DNA from: Variovorax ginsengisoli
GTDB lineage: Bacteria; Pseudomonadota; Gammaproteobacteria; Burkholderiales; Burkholderiaceae_C
Direction: 5' to 3'
DNA length: 64,000 bases
Assembly (NCBI RefSeq): GCF_006438845.1
Contig: NZ_RCZJ01000007.1
Coordinates: forward strand, 1 to 64,000
Under the pieces are notes generated by a model. That model searched no databases. It had not been told where the DNA came from and saw nothing but the letters and a program-made list of their open reading frames with translations. Each line of letters begins with the position of its first letter. The first letter of the stretch is position 1. Below are positions 1 through 9,033 of the stretch, one piece after another. Position numbers and translations under genes: made by a program.

Positions 1-607
1 GGATGTAGCTGTCGAGTGCGTCGGCGAGCTTCATGATGGCTTCTTCGCCCAGCGGACCCTTGTCGCCTTCGAGGGCGAGCTTGGCGGAGCCGTGGATGAT
101 GGGGGTGTCGTCGCCCGGGAATTCGTACTTGTCCAGGAGTTCGCGCACTTCCATTTCGACGAGCTCGAGCAGTTCGGCGTCGTCGACCATGTCGCACTTG
201 TTCAGGAACACGATGATGTAGCCCACGCCCACCTGGCGTGCCAGCAGGATGTGTTCACGGGTCTGGGGCATCGGGCCGTCGGCGGCCGAGCACACCAGAA
301 TGGCGCCGTCCATCTGGGCGGCACCGGTGATCATGTTCTTCACGTAGTCGGCGTGACCCGGGCAGTCGACGTGTGCGTAGTGGCGGTTGGCCGTTTCGTA
401 CTCGACGTGTGCAGTGTTGATCGTGATGCCGCGGGCCTTTTCTTCAGGTGCCGCGTCGATCTGGTCGTAAGCCTTGGCTTCGCCGCCGAACTTGGCCGAC
501 AGCACGGTTGCGATCGCAGCCGTCAGCGTGGTCTTGCCATGGTCGACGTGACCGATCGTGCCCACGTTCACGTGCGGCTTGGTGCGGGTGAATTTACCTT
601 TTGCCAT
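1..607 (-). CDS. tuf: Elongation factor Tu, N-terminal part (runs off left edge)
   Basis: EF-Tu is the GTPase that carries aminoacyl-tRNA to the ribosome. The visible 202 codons encode the N-terminal GTPase domain: the P-loop GHVDHGKT near residues 19-26, the switch region [18 protein letters not shown] and the guanine-specificity motif NKCD. The ATG lies at 605-607, with GGAG eight bases upstream. The gene follows tRNA-Tyr, tRNA-Gly and tRNA-Thr on the same strand, the usual arrangement of one of the two tuf copies in Betaproteobacteria. The reading frame is open to the window edge, so only domain 1 is seen and the C-terminal part lies outside. Confidence 0.97.
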   Translation of the reverse strand, partial: MAKGKFTRTKPHVNVGTIGHVDHGKTTLTAAIATVLSAKFGGEAKAYDQIDAAPEEKARGITINTAHVEYETANRHYAHVDCPGHADYVKNMITGAAQMDGAILVCSAADGPMPQTREHILLARQVGVGYIIVFLNKCDMVDDAELLELVEMEVRELLDKYEFPGDDTPIIHGSAKLALEGDKGPLGEEAIMKLADALDSYI

Positions 608-683
608 TTTCTCGACTCCGAAAAAAACGAGATCAACACATTCACATGGGGCCGCATGCTCCGTGGCTGCAACCCCGACAAAC

Positions 684-758
684 TGGTGCCCTTTGCGGGA
701 ATCGGACCCGCGACCTCCCCCTTACCAAGGGGGTGCTCTACCACTGAGCCAAAAGGGC
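684..758 (-). tRNA. tRNA-Thr (anticodon GGT)
   Basis: The minus strand folds as a complete cloverleaf. The acceptor stem GCCCTTT pairs with AAAGGGC, the anticodon loop CTTGGTAAG gives anticodon GGT, the T-arm contains GGTCCGATTCC, and CCA is encoded at 684-686. It is the last tRNA before tuf and probably shares its transcript. Confidence 0.96.
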
Positions 759-796
759 CTATCTAACCAAACGCGTCCTACGACAAGCCTGATCTC

Positions 797-870
797 TGGA
801 GCGGGAGACGGGAATCGAACCCGCGTCATCAGCTTGGAAGGCTGGGGTTCTACCATTGAACTACTCCCGC
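797..870 (-). tRNA. tRNA-Gly (anticodon TCC)
   Basis: Minus-strand cloverleaf with acceptor stem GCGGGAG/CTCCCGC, anticodon loop CTTCCAAG giving anticodon TCC, T-loop GGTTCGATTCC, and an encoded CCA at 797-799. It sits between tRNA-Tyr and tRNA-Thr. Confidence 0.96.
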
Positions 871-934
871 ATCGGGGCACTTCAAGGCACCCAAAGCGCT
901 AGATCCAATCGCTCTTAGAAACCAAATTCATCGC

Positions 935-1020
935 TGGTGGAGAGGGCTGGATTCGAACCAGCGTACTCGTAAGAGGGCAGATTTACAGTCTGCTGCCATT
1001 AACCACTCGGCCACCTCTCC
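935..1020 (-). tRNA. tRNA-Tyr (anticodon GTA)
   Basis: An 86-base class II tRNA with the long variable arm expected for tRNA-Tyr. The acceptor stem is GGAGAGG/CCTCTCC, the anticodon loop ACTGTAAAT gives anticodon GTA, and CCA is encoded at 935-937. It is the promoter-proximal gene of the tRNA-tuf cluster. Confidence 0.96.
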
Positions 1021-1032
1021 GGCGAACCTCGA

Positions 1033-1041
1033 AATATAGCA
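1033..1041 (-). promoter_or_regulatory. Extended -10 promoter for the tRNA-tuf cluster
   Basis: On the minus strand the sequence reads TGC-TATATT, an extended -10 element ending 12 bases before the 5' end of tRNA-Tyr. No good -35 hexamer is visible at 16-18 bases upstream, as is common for extended -10 promoters. Inferred from sequence only. Confidence 0.55.
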
Positions 1042-1138
1042 CGGTTTGAAGTCAGTTTCGAAGGCTCGGGTTCGTCGCAAGACTTCGGTATCGGTGTTCT
1101 GACCCCTCACGCCGTGTTATCGGCTCGAAGCGCTACAG

Positions 1139-1157
1139 AAAAGAGAGCGCACCGCTC
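1139..1157 (-). terminator. Weak hairpin terminator after ung
   Basis: On the minus strand GAGCG-GTG-CGCTC is followed by TCTTTTC. The stem has only five base pairs and starts inside the ung stop codon, so this is at best a weak intrinsic terminator for the trp-ung transcript. Confidence 0.35.
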
Positions 1158-1866
1158 AGTCGCCGTGGCGCTCCGTCCAGTGACGCGCCTTGCCGAAGTG
1201 GCCGCAGCCCATGAAAGGCAATGGCGGGCGCAACGCCGAAAGGGGCGAAGGATGGTTGGCGACGAGCACGCAATGGCGTGACGTGTCGATCAGCACCTGC
1301 TTGCTCTGCGCATGCGCCCCCCACAACATGAAAACGACCCCGCGCTCACCGGCACCGACATGCCGGATCACCGCGTCGGTCAGTGTTTCCCAACCGCGCT
1401 TCGCGTGGCTGGCCGCCTGGCCCTCCTCCACGGTCAGGCAGGTGTTGAGCAGCAACACGCCACCGGCGGCCCACTCCACCAGGCTGCCGCCCGGGGACGG
1501 AAACGTCGGCGGCGGCGTGCCGAGATCGCGCTGCAGCTCCTTGAAGATGTTGCGCAGCGATGGGGGCAGGGGCACGCCAGGCGCCACCGAGAACGCCAGG
1601 CCCTCGCCCTGCCCGCGGCCGTGGTACGGGTCTTGGCCGAGGATGACGACGCGCACCTGCTCCGGCGATGTCAGCTCCAGTGCGCGCAGCGGCTGCGGAG
1701 GGAAGATCACCGCGCCAGCCTCCAGCCGTTCACGCAGAAAGCCCAAGAGCTTCACGCCGACCGCGCCAGTGAAGAAATCGTCGACCAGCGCCTGCCAGCC
1801 CGGCGCGACCGGCCAGTCTGCCGGATTGGCACTCGCGAGTTGCGTGAGTTCGGTCGACGTCGTCAC
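1156..1866 (-). CDS. ung: Uracil-DNA glycosylase
   Basis: Removes uracil from DNA to start base-excision repair in the cytoplasm. The 236-residue protein has the family-1 water-activating motif GQDPYHG (catalytic Asp79), the SVEW-like segment [14 protein letters not shown], and the DNA-intercalation motif [10 protein letters not shown] at about 205-214. Its length matches family 1 UDGs. The start is GTG at 1864-1866, overlapping the trpC stop as GTGA, so translation is probably coupled to trpC. It is the last gene of the trp run. Confidence 0.95.
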   Translation of the reverse strand: MTTSTELTQLASANPADWPVAPGWQALVDDFFTGAVGVKLLGFLRERLEAGAVIFPPQPLRALELTSPEQVRVVILGQDPYHGRGQGEGLAFSVAPGVPLPPSLRNIFKELQRDLGTPPPTFPSPGGSLVEWAAGGVLLLNTCLTVEEGQAASHAKRGWETLTDAVIRHVGAGERGVVFMLWGAHAQSKQVLIDTSRHCVLVANHPSPLSALRPPLPFMGCGHFGKARHWTERHGD

Positions 1867-2663
1867 CGGAACAGATCCGCCAACGCCTCCCCGGGTTCGG
1901 GCGCACGCATGAAGGCTTCGCCGACCAGGAAGGCGTGGATCTCCGCGGACCGCAACCGTGCCACCTCCTCACGCGTCGCGATGCCGGATTCGGTGACCAG
2001 CAGGCGCTCGGCCGGCACACGCGAACGCAGGTCGAGCGTCGTCTGGATCGACACCTCGAAGCTGCGCAGGTTGCGGTTGTTGACACCGATCAACGGTGTC
2101 TTGAGCTTCAGCGCTCGGTCGAGCTCCGCGCTGTCGTGCACCTCGACCAGCACGGCCATGCCCAGGCCGAGCGCGATGGCTTCGAAGTCCTTCATCTGGG
2201 CGTCGTCGAGGCAGGCGGCGATCAGCAGCACGGCATCGGCGCCCATCGCGCGCGACTCGTAGATCTGGTACGCGTCGACCATGAAGTCCTTGCGCAGCAC
2301 CGGCAGGTCGCACGATGCGCGTGCCTGCTTCAGGAAATCGATGCTGCCCTGGAAGAACTGCCGATCGGTCAGCACCGACAGGCAGGCCGCGCTGATGGCA
2401 CCGTCGCCCTCGGCGTAGCTCTGCGCGATGTCAGCCGGGACGAAATCGGCGCGCAAAACGCCTTTGCTCGGGCTGGCCTTCTTGACCTCGGCGATGACCG
2501 CGGCCTGGCCTACGGCGATCTTGCTGCGCAACGCGCCGACGAAGTCGCGCGTGAGCACGCGGCTCTCGGCGTCGAAGCGCACGGCTTCGAGCGGGCTGCG
2601 CTTCTTGGCCGCGGTGATTTCCTCGTGCTTGACGGCAACGATCTTGTTCAGGATGTCGGACAT
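1863..2663 (-). CDS. trpC: Indole-3-glycerol-phosphate synthase
   Basis: Closes the indole ring of 1-(2-carboxyphenylamino)-1-deoxyribulose-5-phosphate to give indole-3-glycerol phosphate, the fourth step of tryptophan synthesis. The 266-residue single TIM barrel shows the catalytic lysine motif [10 protein letters not shown], the second lysine in LRKDF, VLVEVH, GVNNRNL and the phosphate-binding TESGI. It is not fused to TrpF. It begins 14 bases after the trpD stop and overlaps the ung start by four bases. Confidence 0.96.
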   Translation of the reverse strand: MSDILNKIVAVKHEEITAAKKRSPLEAVRFDAESRVLTRDFVGALRSKIAVGQAAVIAEVKKASPSKGVLRADFVPADIAQSYAEGDGAISAACLSVLTDRQFFQGSIDFLKQARASCDLPVLRKDFMVDAYQIYESRAMGADAVLLIAACLDDAQMKDFEAIALGLGMAVLVEVHDSAELDRALKLKTPLIGVNNRNLRSFEVSIQTTLDLRSRVPAERLLVTESGIATREEVARLRSAEIHAFLVGEAFMRAPEPGEALADLFR

Positions 2664-2677
2664 GTCGATGGGTCTTC

Positions 2678-3703
2678 TTAGAAAGCGTGGGTGGCTGCCA
2701 CGAGTTCGGCCAGCTTGGCCTTGGCGGCACCGTTGTCGAGCACGGCGCGCGACTTCCCCACGCCGTCGGCGACCGAAGTGGCCACATTCGCCGCGTACAG
2801 CGCCGCGCCGGCGTTGAGCAGCACGATGTCGCGGGCCGCGCCGGGCGCGTTATCGAGCACGCCGCGCAGCATCGCCATCGACTGATCGGGCGTCTCGACG
2901 CGCAGTGCGCGGTTGCTCGACATCGCGAAACCGAAATCCTCGGGATGCAGTTCGTACTCGCGAATCTGGCCGTCCTTGAGTTCGCCGACCAACGTGGATG
3001 CGCCCAGCGAGATCTCGTCCATGCCGTCGCGGCCATAGACCACGAGGGCGTGTTCGGCGCCGAGCCGCTGCAACGCGCGCACTTGGATGCCCACGAGGTC
3101 GGGGTGGAACACGCCCATCAAAATGTTCGGCGCGCCGGCCGGGTTGGTCAGCGGCCCGAGGATGTTGAAGATGGTCTTGATGCCCAGCTCCTTGCGCACC
3201 GGGGCGACGTTCTTCATCGCCGGATGGTGGTTGGGCGCGAACATGAAGCCGATGCCGACGTCGGCGATGCATTGCGCGATCTGCTCGGGCTTGAGGTTGA
3301 TGTCGACACCCAGCGCCTCCAGCACGTCGGCACTGCCCGACTTGCTGCTCACGCTGCGCCCGCCGTGCTTGCTGACCTTGGCGCCGGCCGCGGCTGCCAC
3401 GAACATCGAGCAGGTCGAGATGTTGAAGGTGTGCGAGCCGTCGCCGCCGGTGCCGACGATGTCGACCAGGTGCGTCGTGTCGGCCACCAGGACCTTGGTC
3501 GCTACCTCTCGCATCACCTGCGCGGCGGCGGTGATTTCGCCGATGGTTTCCTTCTTCACGCGCAGGCCGGTGATCAGCGCGGCCATCATCACCGGCGAGC
3601 ACTCGCCGCTCATGATGAGCCGCACGATGTGCAGCATCTCGTCGTGGAACACCTCACGGTGTTCGATGGTGCGCTGCAGCGCTTCCTGGGGGGTGATGGG
3701 CAT
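2678..3703 (-). CDS. trpD: Anthranilate phosphoribosyltransferase
   Basis: Transfers phosphoribosyl from PRPP to anthranilate. The 341-residue protein shows the PRPP-binding glycine-rich motif [14 protein letters not shown], the following [18 protein letters not shown] segment, and [19 protein letters not shown]. The frame stays open far upstream, but the ATG at 3701-3703 has AGGAG eight bases before it and gives the normal N-terminus [10 protein letters not shown]. There are 20 bases between the upstream threonine aldolase stop and this start. It is a monofunctional TrpD, with TrpG separate. Confidence 0.95.
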   Translation of the reverse strand: MPITPQEALQRTIEHREVFHDEMLHIVRLIMSGECSPVMMAALITGLRVKKETIGEITAAAQVMREVATKVLVADTTHLVDIVGTGGDGSHTFNISTCSMFVAAAAGAKVSKHGGRSVSSKSGSADVLEALGVDINLKPEQIAQCIADVGIGFMFAPNHHPAMKNVAPVRKELGIKTIFNILGPLTNPAGAPNILMGVFHPDLVGIQVRALQRLGAEHALVVYGRDGMDEISLGASTLVGELKDGQIREYELHPEDFGFAMSSNRALRVETPDQSMAMLRGVLDNAPGAARDIVLLNAGAALYAANVATSVADGVGKSRAVLDNGAAKAKLAELVAATHAF

Positions 3704-3723
3704 GGTCGTGTCTCCTGGCGTTC

Positions 3724-4773
3724 TCAGTGCGTGAAGAATTCGCGGATCGCGACGAGCGCGCGATCGACCCCGCCCGCATCCACGTCGAGGTGCGTGACGA
3801 AGCGCAGCCGATACAGCCCCGTCGCCAGGATGCCGCGCGCATTCAGGTGCGCGAGCAGCTCCGTGGCGCGCGCCGCAGCGGCACCTTCCAGGTCGACGAA
3901 GACGATGTTGGTCTGTGGCGCCTCGACCCGAAGGCCGTCGATGCCGGCCAGACCGACCGCGAGCCGCTGCGCCAACGCGTGGTCGGCGGCGAGCCGGTCG
4001 ATGTGATGGTCGAGCGCATGCGACGCGGCCGCGGCCAGCAGCCCGGCCTGGCGCATGCCGCCGCCCGCCATCTTGCGGATGCGATGCGCCCGCGCGATCA
4101 GCTCGCGCGAACCGCACAGCGCCGAGCCGACCGGCGCGCCCAGCCCCTTGCTGAAGCAGACCGACACGCTGTCGAAGCATTGCGCGATGCGGCGCGCCTC
4201 GCCGCGCACGTCGGTGCCCAGGGCCGCAGCCTGCGCCGTCGCCGCGTTGAAGAGCCGCGCGCCGTCGAGGTGGCGTTGCAGTCCGCGCGACTTGGCGAGG
4301 TCGGTGGCCGCCTGCACGTAATCGAAGGGCAGCAGCTTGCCGCCCAGCGTGTTCTCCAGCGCCAGCAGCCGGGTGCGCGCGAAGTGCGCGTCATCGGGCT
4401 TGATGGACGCCTCGATCTGCGCGAGCGGCAGCGTGCCGTCCGGTGCGTGGTCGAGCGGCTGTGGCTGCACGCTGCCGAACACCGCGGCGCCGCCGCCTTC
4501 CCAGCGGTAGCAGTGCGCCATCTGGCCCACGATGTACTCGTCGCCGCGACCGCAGTGCGAGAGGATCGCGCAGAGGTTGCTCTGCGTGCCTGTCGGCATG
4601 AAGAGCGCGGCTTCGAAGCCGAGCATGGCAGCGATCTTCTCCTGCAGCGCGTTGATGCTCGGGTCGGCGCCGAACACGTCGTCGCCAAGGGGGGCGGCAG
4701 CCATCGCAGCGCGCATGGCGGGCGTGGGTTGGGTGACGGTGTCGCTGCGCAGGTCGACGGGGGTGTTCGGCAT
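3724..4773 (-). CDS. ltaE: Low-specificity L-threonine aldolase
   Basis: A fold-type I PLP enzyme of the beta-eliminating lyase family. It cleaves L-threonine or L-allo-threonine to glycine and acetaldehyde. The 349-residue protein starts with the family hallmark [15 protein letters not shown], has [10 protein letters not shown] and MPTGTQSNL near the N-terminus, and has the PLP-lysine segment [11 protein letters not shown]. It lies four bases after trpG and 20 bases before trpD on the same strand, so it sits physically inside the trp operon. It has no known role in tryptophan synthesis; the position may link glycine/threonine and aromatic metabolism or be a chance insertion. Confidence 0.9.
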   Translation of the reverse strand: MPNTPVDLRSDTVTQPTPAMRAAMAAAPLGDDVFGADPSINALQEKIAAMLGFEAALFMPTGTQSNLCAILSHCGRGDEYIVGQMAHCYRWEGGGAAVFGSVQPQPLDHAPDGTLPLAQIEASIKPDDAHFARTRLLALENTLGGKLLPFDYVQAATDLAKSRGLQRHLDGARLFNAATAQAAALGTDVRGEARRIAQCFDSVSVCFSKGLGAPVGSALCGSRELIARAHRIRKMAGGGMRQAGLLAAAASHALDHHIDRLAADHALAQRLAVGLAGIDGLRVEAPQTNIVFVDLEGAAAARATELLAHLNARGILATGLYRLRFVTHLDVDAGGVDRALVAIREFFTH

Positions 4774-4777
4774 GGGC

Positions 4778-5362
4778 TCAGTCCAGAAAGTTTTTCAGCA
4801 TGGCGTGGCCGTGCTCGGTGAGGATGGATTCGGGATGGAACTGCACCCCTTCGATGCGCACGTCGTGCGCGAAGCCGGTGTGGCGAATGCCCATGATCTC
4901 GCCATCGTAGGTGCTGGCCGTGACGGCCAATTCCGCGGGGCAGCTGTCACGCTCAATCGCCAGCGAGTGGTAGCGATTGACGATGAACTTCTCGGGCAGC
5001 CCGGCGAACACGCCTTCGCGCGTGGTCGTGATCTCGCTGGTCTTGCCATGCATGAGCTGCTGCGCACGCACGATGGTGCCGCCGAAGGCCGCGCCGATCG
5101 CCTGGTGGCCGAGGCACACGCCGAGGATCGGCAGCCTGCCGGCAAAGGCTTGAATCGCCGCCACCGACACGCCCGCCTCCGCCGGCGAGCACGGACCGGG
5201 GGAAATCACCAGCCGCGCCGTGCCGGCCGCGATGCGCTCGCCGATGCCGGCCACGTCGATTGCGTCGTTGCGCACCACCTCGACCTCCGCCCCGAGCTCG
5301 CCGAAGTACTGGACGATGTTGTAGGTGAAGGAGTCGTAGTTGTCGACCATCAGCAGCTTCAT
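4778..5362 (-). CDS. trpG: Anthranilate synthase component II (glutamine amidotransferase)
   Basis: Supplies ammonia from glutamine to TrpE. The 194-residue class I amidotransferase has the catalytic cysteine in [10 protein letters not shown] (Cys83), the oxyanion motif SPGPCSP, and the His/Glu pair in FHPES (about 176 and 178). Its ATG overlaps the stop of the upstream GxxExxY gene as ATGA, so translation is probably coupled. A longer upstream reading of this frame is only the shadow of that gene. In Betaproteobacteria TrpG often also serves PabB. Confidence 0.95.
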   Translation of the reverse strand: MKLLMVDNYDSFTYNIVQYFGELGAEVEVVRNDAIDVAGIGERIAAGTARLVISPGPCSPAEAGVSVAAIQAFAGRLPILGVCLGHQAIGAAFGGTIVRAQQLMHGKTSEITTTREGVFAGLPEKFIVNRYHSLAIERDSCPAELAVTASTYDGEIMGIRHTGFAHDVRIEGVQFHPESILTEHGHAMLKNFLD

Positions 5363-5754
5363 GGCTTGGCTCCGATCCGATGCACGCCCTTCACCACGGG
5401 AAAGACGTTGAAGTTGATCAGCAGGCCGAGCCGATGACCCGACAGCCGCACCGCGGCCTGCGCCTGGGCGCGGTGCAGGTCGTCGAGCGCATCGACCGCC
5501 CGCACCTGTACCACCATCGCCTGCTCGACGACGAAGTCGGCGCGGCAGACGTCGCCCAGCGGGCGGCCCTTGTAGCTCGCCGACACCGGCACGTTGCGCG
5601 CGAAGCCGATCTCGCGCTCGGCCAGCTCGATGGCGAGCGCGGCAGCGTACACATCCTCGGACAGGCCGGTGCCGAGCACCCGCTGCACCTCGACGGCGGC
5701 GCCGATGATCTCGTGCGAGAAGTCGCTGTTCTGCGTGTTGTCGTCGGCCATCAT
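5359..5754 (-). CDS. GxxExxY-family protein (PD-(D/E)xK fold), probably catalytically inactive
   Basis: A 131-residue protein with the hallmarks of the GxxExxY family (PDDEXK_3, function unknown): [15 protein letters not shown], the signature [24 protein letters not shown] and LGLLINFN. In relatives the strand after RADLLVE carries E-x-K (as in VIVELKAV). Here it reads [10 protein letters not shown], so both residues of the nuclease-type dyad are changed (Glu to Gln, Lys to Arg). The start ATG overlaps the trpE stop (ATGA) and the stop overlaps the trpG start (ATGA). The gene is therefore locked by translational overlap between the two anthranilate synthase subunits. Function is not known; a structural or regulatory role is only a guess. 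Confidence 0.85.
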   Translation of the reverse strand: MMADDNTQNSDFSHEIIGAAVEVQRVLGTGLSEDVYAAALAIELAEREIGFARNVPVSASYKGRPLGDVCRADFVVEQAMVVQVRAVDALDDLHRAQAQAAVRLSGHRLGLLINFNVFPVVKGVHRIGAKP

Positions 5755-7253
5755 TCCAGTCCTTCTTCCACCAGTTCGGCCGCGCGCAACAACGCACGCG
5801 CCTTGGCTTCGGTTTCTTTCCATTCCAGTTCGGGCACCGAGTCGGCCACCACGCCGGCCGCGGCCTGCACGTGCAGCACCTGGTCCTTGATGACGCCAGT
5901 GCGGATCGTGATCGCCACGTCCATGTCGCCCGCGTAGCTGATGTAGCCGCAGGCGCCGCCGTAGAGGCCGCGCTTGGTCGGTTCGAGCTGGTCGATCAGC
6001 TCCATGGCATGCACCTTCGGCGCGCCGGTCAGCGTGCCGGCCGGGAACGTGGCCTTGAGCACGTCGATGGCGGTCATGCCGTCTTTCAGCGTGCCTTCGA
6101 CATTGCTCACGATGTGCATCACGTGGCTGTAGCGCTCGACCGCGAAGGCTTCCGTCACCTTCACGGTGCCGGTCTTGGCGATGCGGCCGATGTCGTTGCG
6201 CGCCAGGTCGATCAGCATCACATGCTCGGCGCGCTCCTTGGGGTCGTTGATGAGCTCCAGCTCGGCGGCCTTGTCGAGTTCCATCGACGCACCGCGCGGC
6301 CGCGTGCCGGCCAGCGGGCGGATCGTCACCTTCTGCTCGCCGTCGGCCATGCTCTCCTGGCGCACCAGGATCTCCGGCGACGCGGCCACCACGTGGAAAT
6401 CGCCCAGGTGGTAATAGAACATGTACGGCGACGGGTTGAGCGAACGCAGCGCGCGATAGAGCGACAGCGGCGACTCGGTGTAGCGCTTGCTGATGCGCTG
6501 GCCGATCTGCACCTGCATGAAGTCGCCCGCGGCGATCAGTTCTTTCGCACGCTCGACGGCCGCGATGTAGTCGGCCTTGGCGAAACTGCGCTCCGCCGGA
6601 TGCGCCTGCGTCGGCTTCACCTGCGGCGCACTGACCGAGTACTTGAGCTGCTCGCGCAGTTCGCGCAGCCGGCGCTTGGCGTTCGCGTAGGCCTCCGGTT
6701 GGGCCGGGTCAGCGTAGACGATGAGGTAGAGCTTGCCCGACAGGTTGTCGATGACGGCCAGTTCCTCGCACTGCAGCAGCAGGATGTCGGGGCAGCCGAG
6801 CGTGTCGGGTGGGCAGGTCGCTTCGAGCTTCTTCTCGATGTAGCGCACCGCGTCGTAACCGAAGTAGCCGGCCAGGCCGCCGCAAAAGCGCGGCAGGCCG
6901 GGCCGCAGCGCGACCTTGAAGCGCTTCTGGTAGGCCGCGATGAAATCGAGCGGGTTGCCTTCGGCCGTCTCGACGACCTGGCCGTCGGTCACGACCTCGG
7001 TGCGCGCCGCGGCGCCGAAGCCGCTCGCGCGGATCAGCGTGCGCGCCGGCAAACCGATGAAGCTGTAACGCCCGAAGCGCTCGCCGCCGACGACGGATTC
7101 GAGCAGAAAGCTGTACTTGCCACCGTCCTTGGTGTGGGCCAGCTTCAGGTAGAGCGAGAGCGGGGTTTCGAGGTCGGCAAAAGCCTCTGCCATCAGCGGG
7201 ATGCGGTTGTAGCCCTGGGCGCTGAGGCTCTTGAATTCGAGTTCGGTGATCAC
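5751..7253 (-). CDS. trpE: Anthranilate synthase component I
   Basis: Converts chorismate plus ammonia to anthranilate, the committed step of tryptophan synthesis. The product has about 500 residues. It carries the tryptophan feedback element LLES (in [12 protein letters not shown]), the chorismate-binding core [28 protein letters not shown] and the segment [12 protein letters not shown] chose GTG at 7251-7253 (N-terminus [14 protein letters not shown], with GGAG seven bases upstream), because it matches the family N-terminus. An in-frame ATG at 7301 would add 16 residues. The stop overlaps the GxxExxY start by four bases. Upstream lies a possible Trp-leader region. Confidence 0.95.
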   Translation of the reverse strand: MITELEFKSLSAQGYNRIPLMAEAFADLETPLSLYLKLAHTKDGGKYSFLLESVVGGERFGRYSFIGLPARTLIRASGFGAAARTEVVTDGQVVETAEGNPLDFIAAYQKRFKVALRPGLPRFCGGLAGYFGYDAVRYIEKKLEATCPPDTLGCPDILLLQCEELAVIDNLSGKLYLIVYADPAQPEAYANAKRRLRELREQLKYSVSAPQVKPTQAHPAERSFAKADYIAAVERAKELIAAGDFMQVQIGQRISKRYTESPLSLYRALRSLNPSPYMFYYHLGDFHVVAASPEILVRQESMADGEQKVTIRPLAGTRPRGASMELDKAAELELINDPKERAEHVMLIDLARNDIGRIAKTGTVKVTEAFAVERYSHVMHIVSNVEGTLKDGMTAIDVLKATFPAGTLTGAPKVHAMELIDQLEPTKRGLYGGACGYISYAGDMDVAITIRTGVIKDQVLHVQAAAGVVADSVPELEWKETEAKARALLRAAELVEEGLE

Positions 7254-7342
7254 GGGAGTCTCCGTCGGCCAGTCGACGCTCGTCGGTCGCTGGCGGGTCA
7301 TTCAGGAAATTGGCCGGGCGTCGGAAACTCGACGAGGGCCGC

Positions 7343-7402
7343 TGGCGCACGGCGTGCGCCGTGCAGTCAAACAGGCAATGACGATGGCGTGCGCCAAAGC
7401 CA
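7343..7402 (-). promoter_or_regulatory. Candidate trp attenuator: two mutually exclusive hairpins
   Basis: Between gph and trpE the minus strand offers two competing pairings. One is a local hairpin GCACGGCG/CGCCGTGC at 7347-7364. The other is a perfect nine-base pairing between TGGCGCACG at 7388-7396, which covers the second leader Trp codon, and CGTGCGCCA at 7343-7351. The two share bases 7347-7351 and cannot coexist. This is the geometry expected for ribosome-position-dependent control. No clear uridine run follows, so transcription termination is not proven. Confidence 0.4.
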
Positions 7403-7450
7403 GGCTCCCCGGCAGCCTTGACCTGTCTGAATGACGTGATGAATGAACAT
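7367..7450 (-). CDS. Possible trp leader peptide with Trp-Leu-Trp
   Basis: A 27-codon frame from ATG at 7448-7450 to TGA at 7367-7369 reads MFIHHVIQTGQGCRGAWLWR then TPSSLPV. It has two Trp codons separated by one codon, ends right before the hairpin at 7347-7364, and lies 114 bases upstream of the trpE start. No Shine-Dalgarno sequence precedes the ATG. It lies 12 bases after the gph stop, so reinitiation from gph would be needed. It resembles classical trp leader peptides in layout, but chance cannot be excluded in such GC-rich DNA. Confidence 0.4.
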   Translation of the reverse strand: MFIHHVIQTGQGCRGAWLWRTPSSLPV

Positions 7451-7462
7451 GGAGCGGTGAGT

Positions 7463-8164
7463 TTAGCCGAGCCCGCTTGGCGCCGACAACCGCGGCGCGG
7501 CGTCAGCGGTCAGTTCGACGAGCGAATCCACAAAGCCGTCGGCATCCACCGCGTGCACCGGTTCGCCATGGTTGTAGCCATAGCGCACCAGCACCACCGG
7601 GCATCCCGCTGCGCGCGCCGCGAGGGCGTCATTGCTCGAGTCGCCGATCATCAGCGTGCGCGCTGGCGAGGTGCCGAGCGCCTCGCAGGTCTTCCGCAGT
7701 GGGAGCGGATCGGGCTTTTTGCGCTCGAAGGCGTCGCCGCCGAAAATCATTTCGAAGAAGCCGTCGAGCCCCTTCGCCGCCAACAGCGGGCCGGCGAAGG
7801 CGCCCGGCTTGTTGGTGAGGCAGGCCAGACGGAGCCCCTGTGCGTGCAGCGCCCGCAAGCCGTCGGTCACGCCGGCATACACCACTGCGTGTTGGCCGTT
7901 GATGGCCCGATAGTGGTGCTGGTAGCGCGAGAAGGCCTGCGCATAGAAGCGCTCCTGCGGCGCACCAAGGTGCTGCAGCACCGACGCGATCAGATGCTCC
8001 GAGCCCTTGCCGACGAGCCGGCCGACGGTCTGTGCGCTCACCGCCGGCAGGCCAAGGTCCTCGAGCATCAGGTTGAGCGCGGCGACGAAATCGCCGACGG
8101 TGTCGACCATGGTGCCGTCCAGGTCCACGATCGCGGCATCGAAATCTTCGAGCTTCAGTGTCAT
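7463..8164 (-). CDS. gph: Phosphoglycolate phosphatase (HAD family)
   Basis: Dephosphorylates 2-phosphoglycolate, a product of DNA 3'-end repair and of oxygenase side reactions. The 233-residue HAD hydrolase has motif I DLDGTMVDT (nucleophile and acid Asp), motif II CLTNKPG, a lysine in ERKKPDP, and motif IV GDSSNDALAA. In many Betaproteobacteria gph directly precedes trpE, as here, and the two probably share a transcript. The rpe gene usual before gph is absent; a response regulator stands there instead. Confidence 0.92.
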   Translation of the reverse strand: MTLKLEDFDAAIVDLDGTMVDTVGDFVAALNLMLEDLGLPAVSAQTVGRLVGKGSEHLIASVLQHLGAPQERFYAQAFSRYQHHYRAINGQHAVVYAGVTDGLRALHAQGLRLACLTNKPGAFAGPLLAAKGLDGFFEMIFGGDAFERKKPDPLPLRKTCEALGTSPARTLMIGDSSNDALAARAAGCPVVLVRYGYNHGEPVHAVDADGFVDSLVELTADAAPRLSAPSGLG

Positions 8165-8199
8165 GCCCGCGAGGATAGCGGGCGCCTCGCGAGGCGCGC

Positions 8200-8874
8200 T
8201 CAGGCCTCGGTGAGCGACTGCGCGGCGACCACCGCTTCGGTGCGGTTGCGCACGTTGAGCGCGCGGAAGATGGCCGCCAGATGGATCTTCACGGTGCCCT
8301 CGCTGATGCCGAGGCTGCGTCCGATCAGCTTGTTGGGCTTGCCTTGCGACAGCAGCTGCAGCACCTCGACCTGGCGATCGGTGAGCACGTTGCGCAGGTG
8401 ATCGAGCGTCTGAGCGGCGGCCGGGACGCGCGATGCGCCACCGGCAGCCTGCGCAGGCACGCCGGCCACGATGCCCGGCGGCACGGCCGACAGCATCATC
8501 GGCGGCACGTACACGCCGCCGGCCAGCACCAGCCGCACTGCTGAAATCATCACTTCGGGTGAGTAGGCCTTGGGAATGAACCCAAGCACGCCGCGCGCCA
8601 GCGCACTGCGCATCACGGCCGGGTCTTCGGTGCCCGACAGCACGATCACCGGCACCGCGGGATGCCGGCGACGAAGCTCGTCGATGTGGGAATGGCCCTC
8701 GGCGCCGGGCATGTGCAGGTCGACCACCGCGAGGTCGAGATCGTCGGCTGCGCCAGCGAGCATCTCGTCGACGCTCAGTGCCAGCACGAAGACGATGCCG
8801 GGCTCGAGTTCGGACAGCTTGGCCTTGACCGCTTCGATGACGAGCCGGTGATCGTCGGCGATCAGGATTTTCAT
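8200..8874 (-). CDS. LuxR/NarL-type response regulator
   Basis: A 224-residue two-domain regulator. The receiver domain (about 1-120) has the acidic pair in ADDH, phospho-acceptor Asp52 in VVDLHMPG and Lys102 in GFIPK. A linker rich in Ala and Pro follows, then a LuxR helix-turn-helix (about 160-215) with LTDRQVEVLQLLSQG, NKLIGRSLGISEGTVKIHLA and IFRALNVRNR. The ATG at 8872-8874 gives the normal N-terminus MKILIADDH. It is an orphan here: no kinase gene is adjacent. It lies 35 bases upstream of gph and is divergent from the T6SS locus, whose control is one possible role. Confidence 0.9.
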   Translation of the reverse strand: MKILIADDHRLVIEAVKAKLSELEPGIVFVLALSVDEMLAGAADDLDLAVVDLHMPGAEGHSHIDELRRRHPAVPVIVLSGTEDPAVMRSALARGVLGFIPKAYSPEVMISAVRLVLAGGVYVPPMMLSAVPPGIVAGVPAQAAGGASRVPAAAQTLDHLRNVLTDRQVEVLQLLSQGKPNKLIGRSLGISEGTVKIHLAAIFRALNVRNRTEAVVAAQSLTEA

Positions 8875-9033
8875 GGCGTGCCTAGCATCCGGATGACTCA
8901 GTGAATACCAAAGATAGCGACCTTTGTCGCGCGCGGCAAGCCACCGCGGCCCACAAATGGCATAGGCCCCAAGCGGTATGGCGCGGCCGGCGACGGCGTT
9001 GAAAGAATGAATCCAATCACAAAGGACCGGGAC

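Noticed and set aside
3704..4180. Upstream extension of trpD by about 159 residues
   Set aside because: The added part reads through the threonine aldolase gene in another frame; ATG 3703 has a good ribosome-binding site and family N-terminus.
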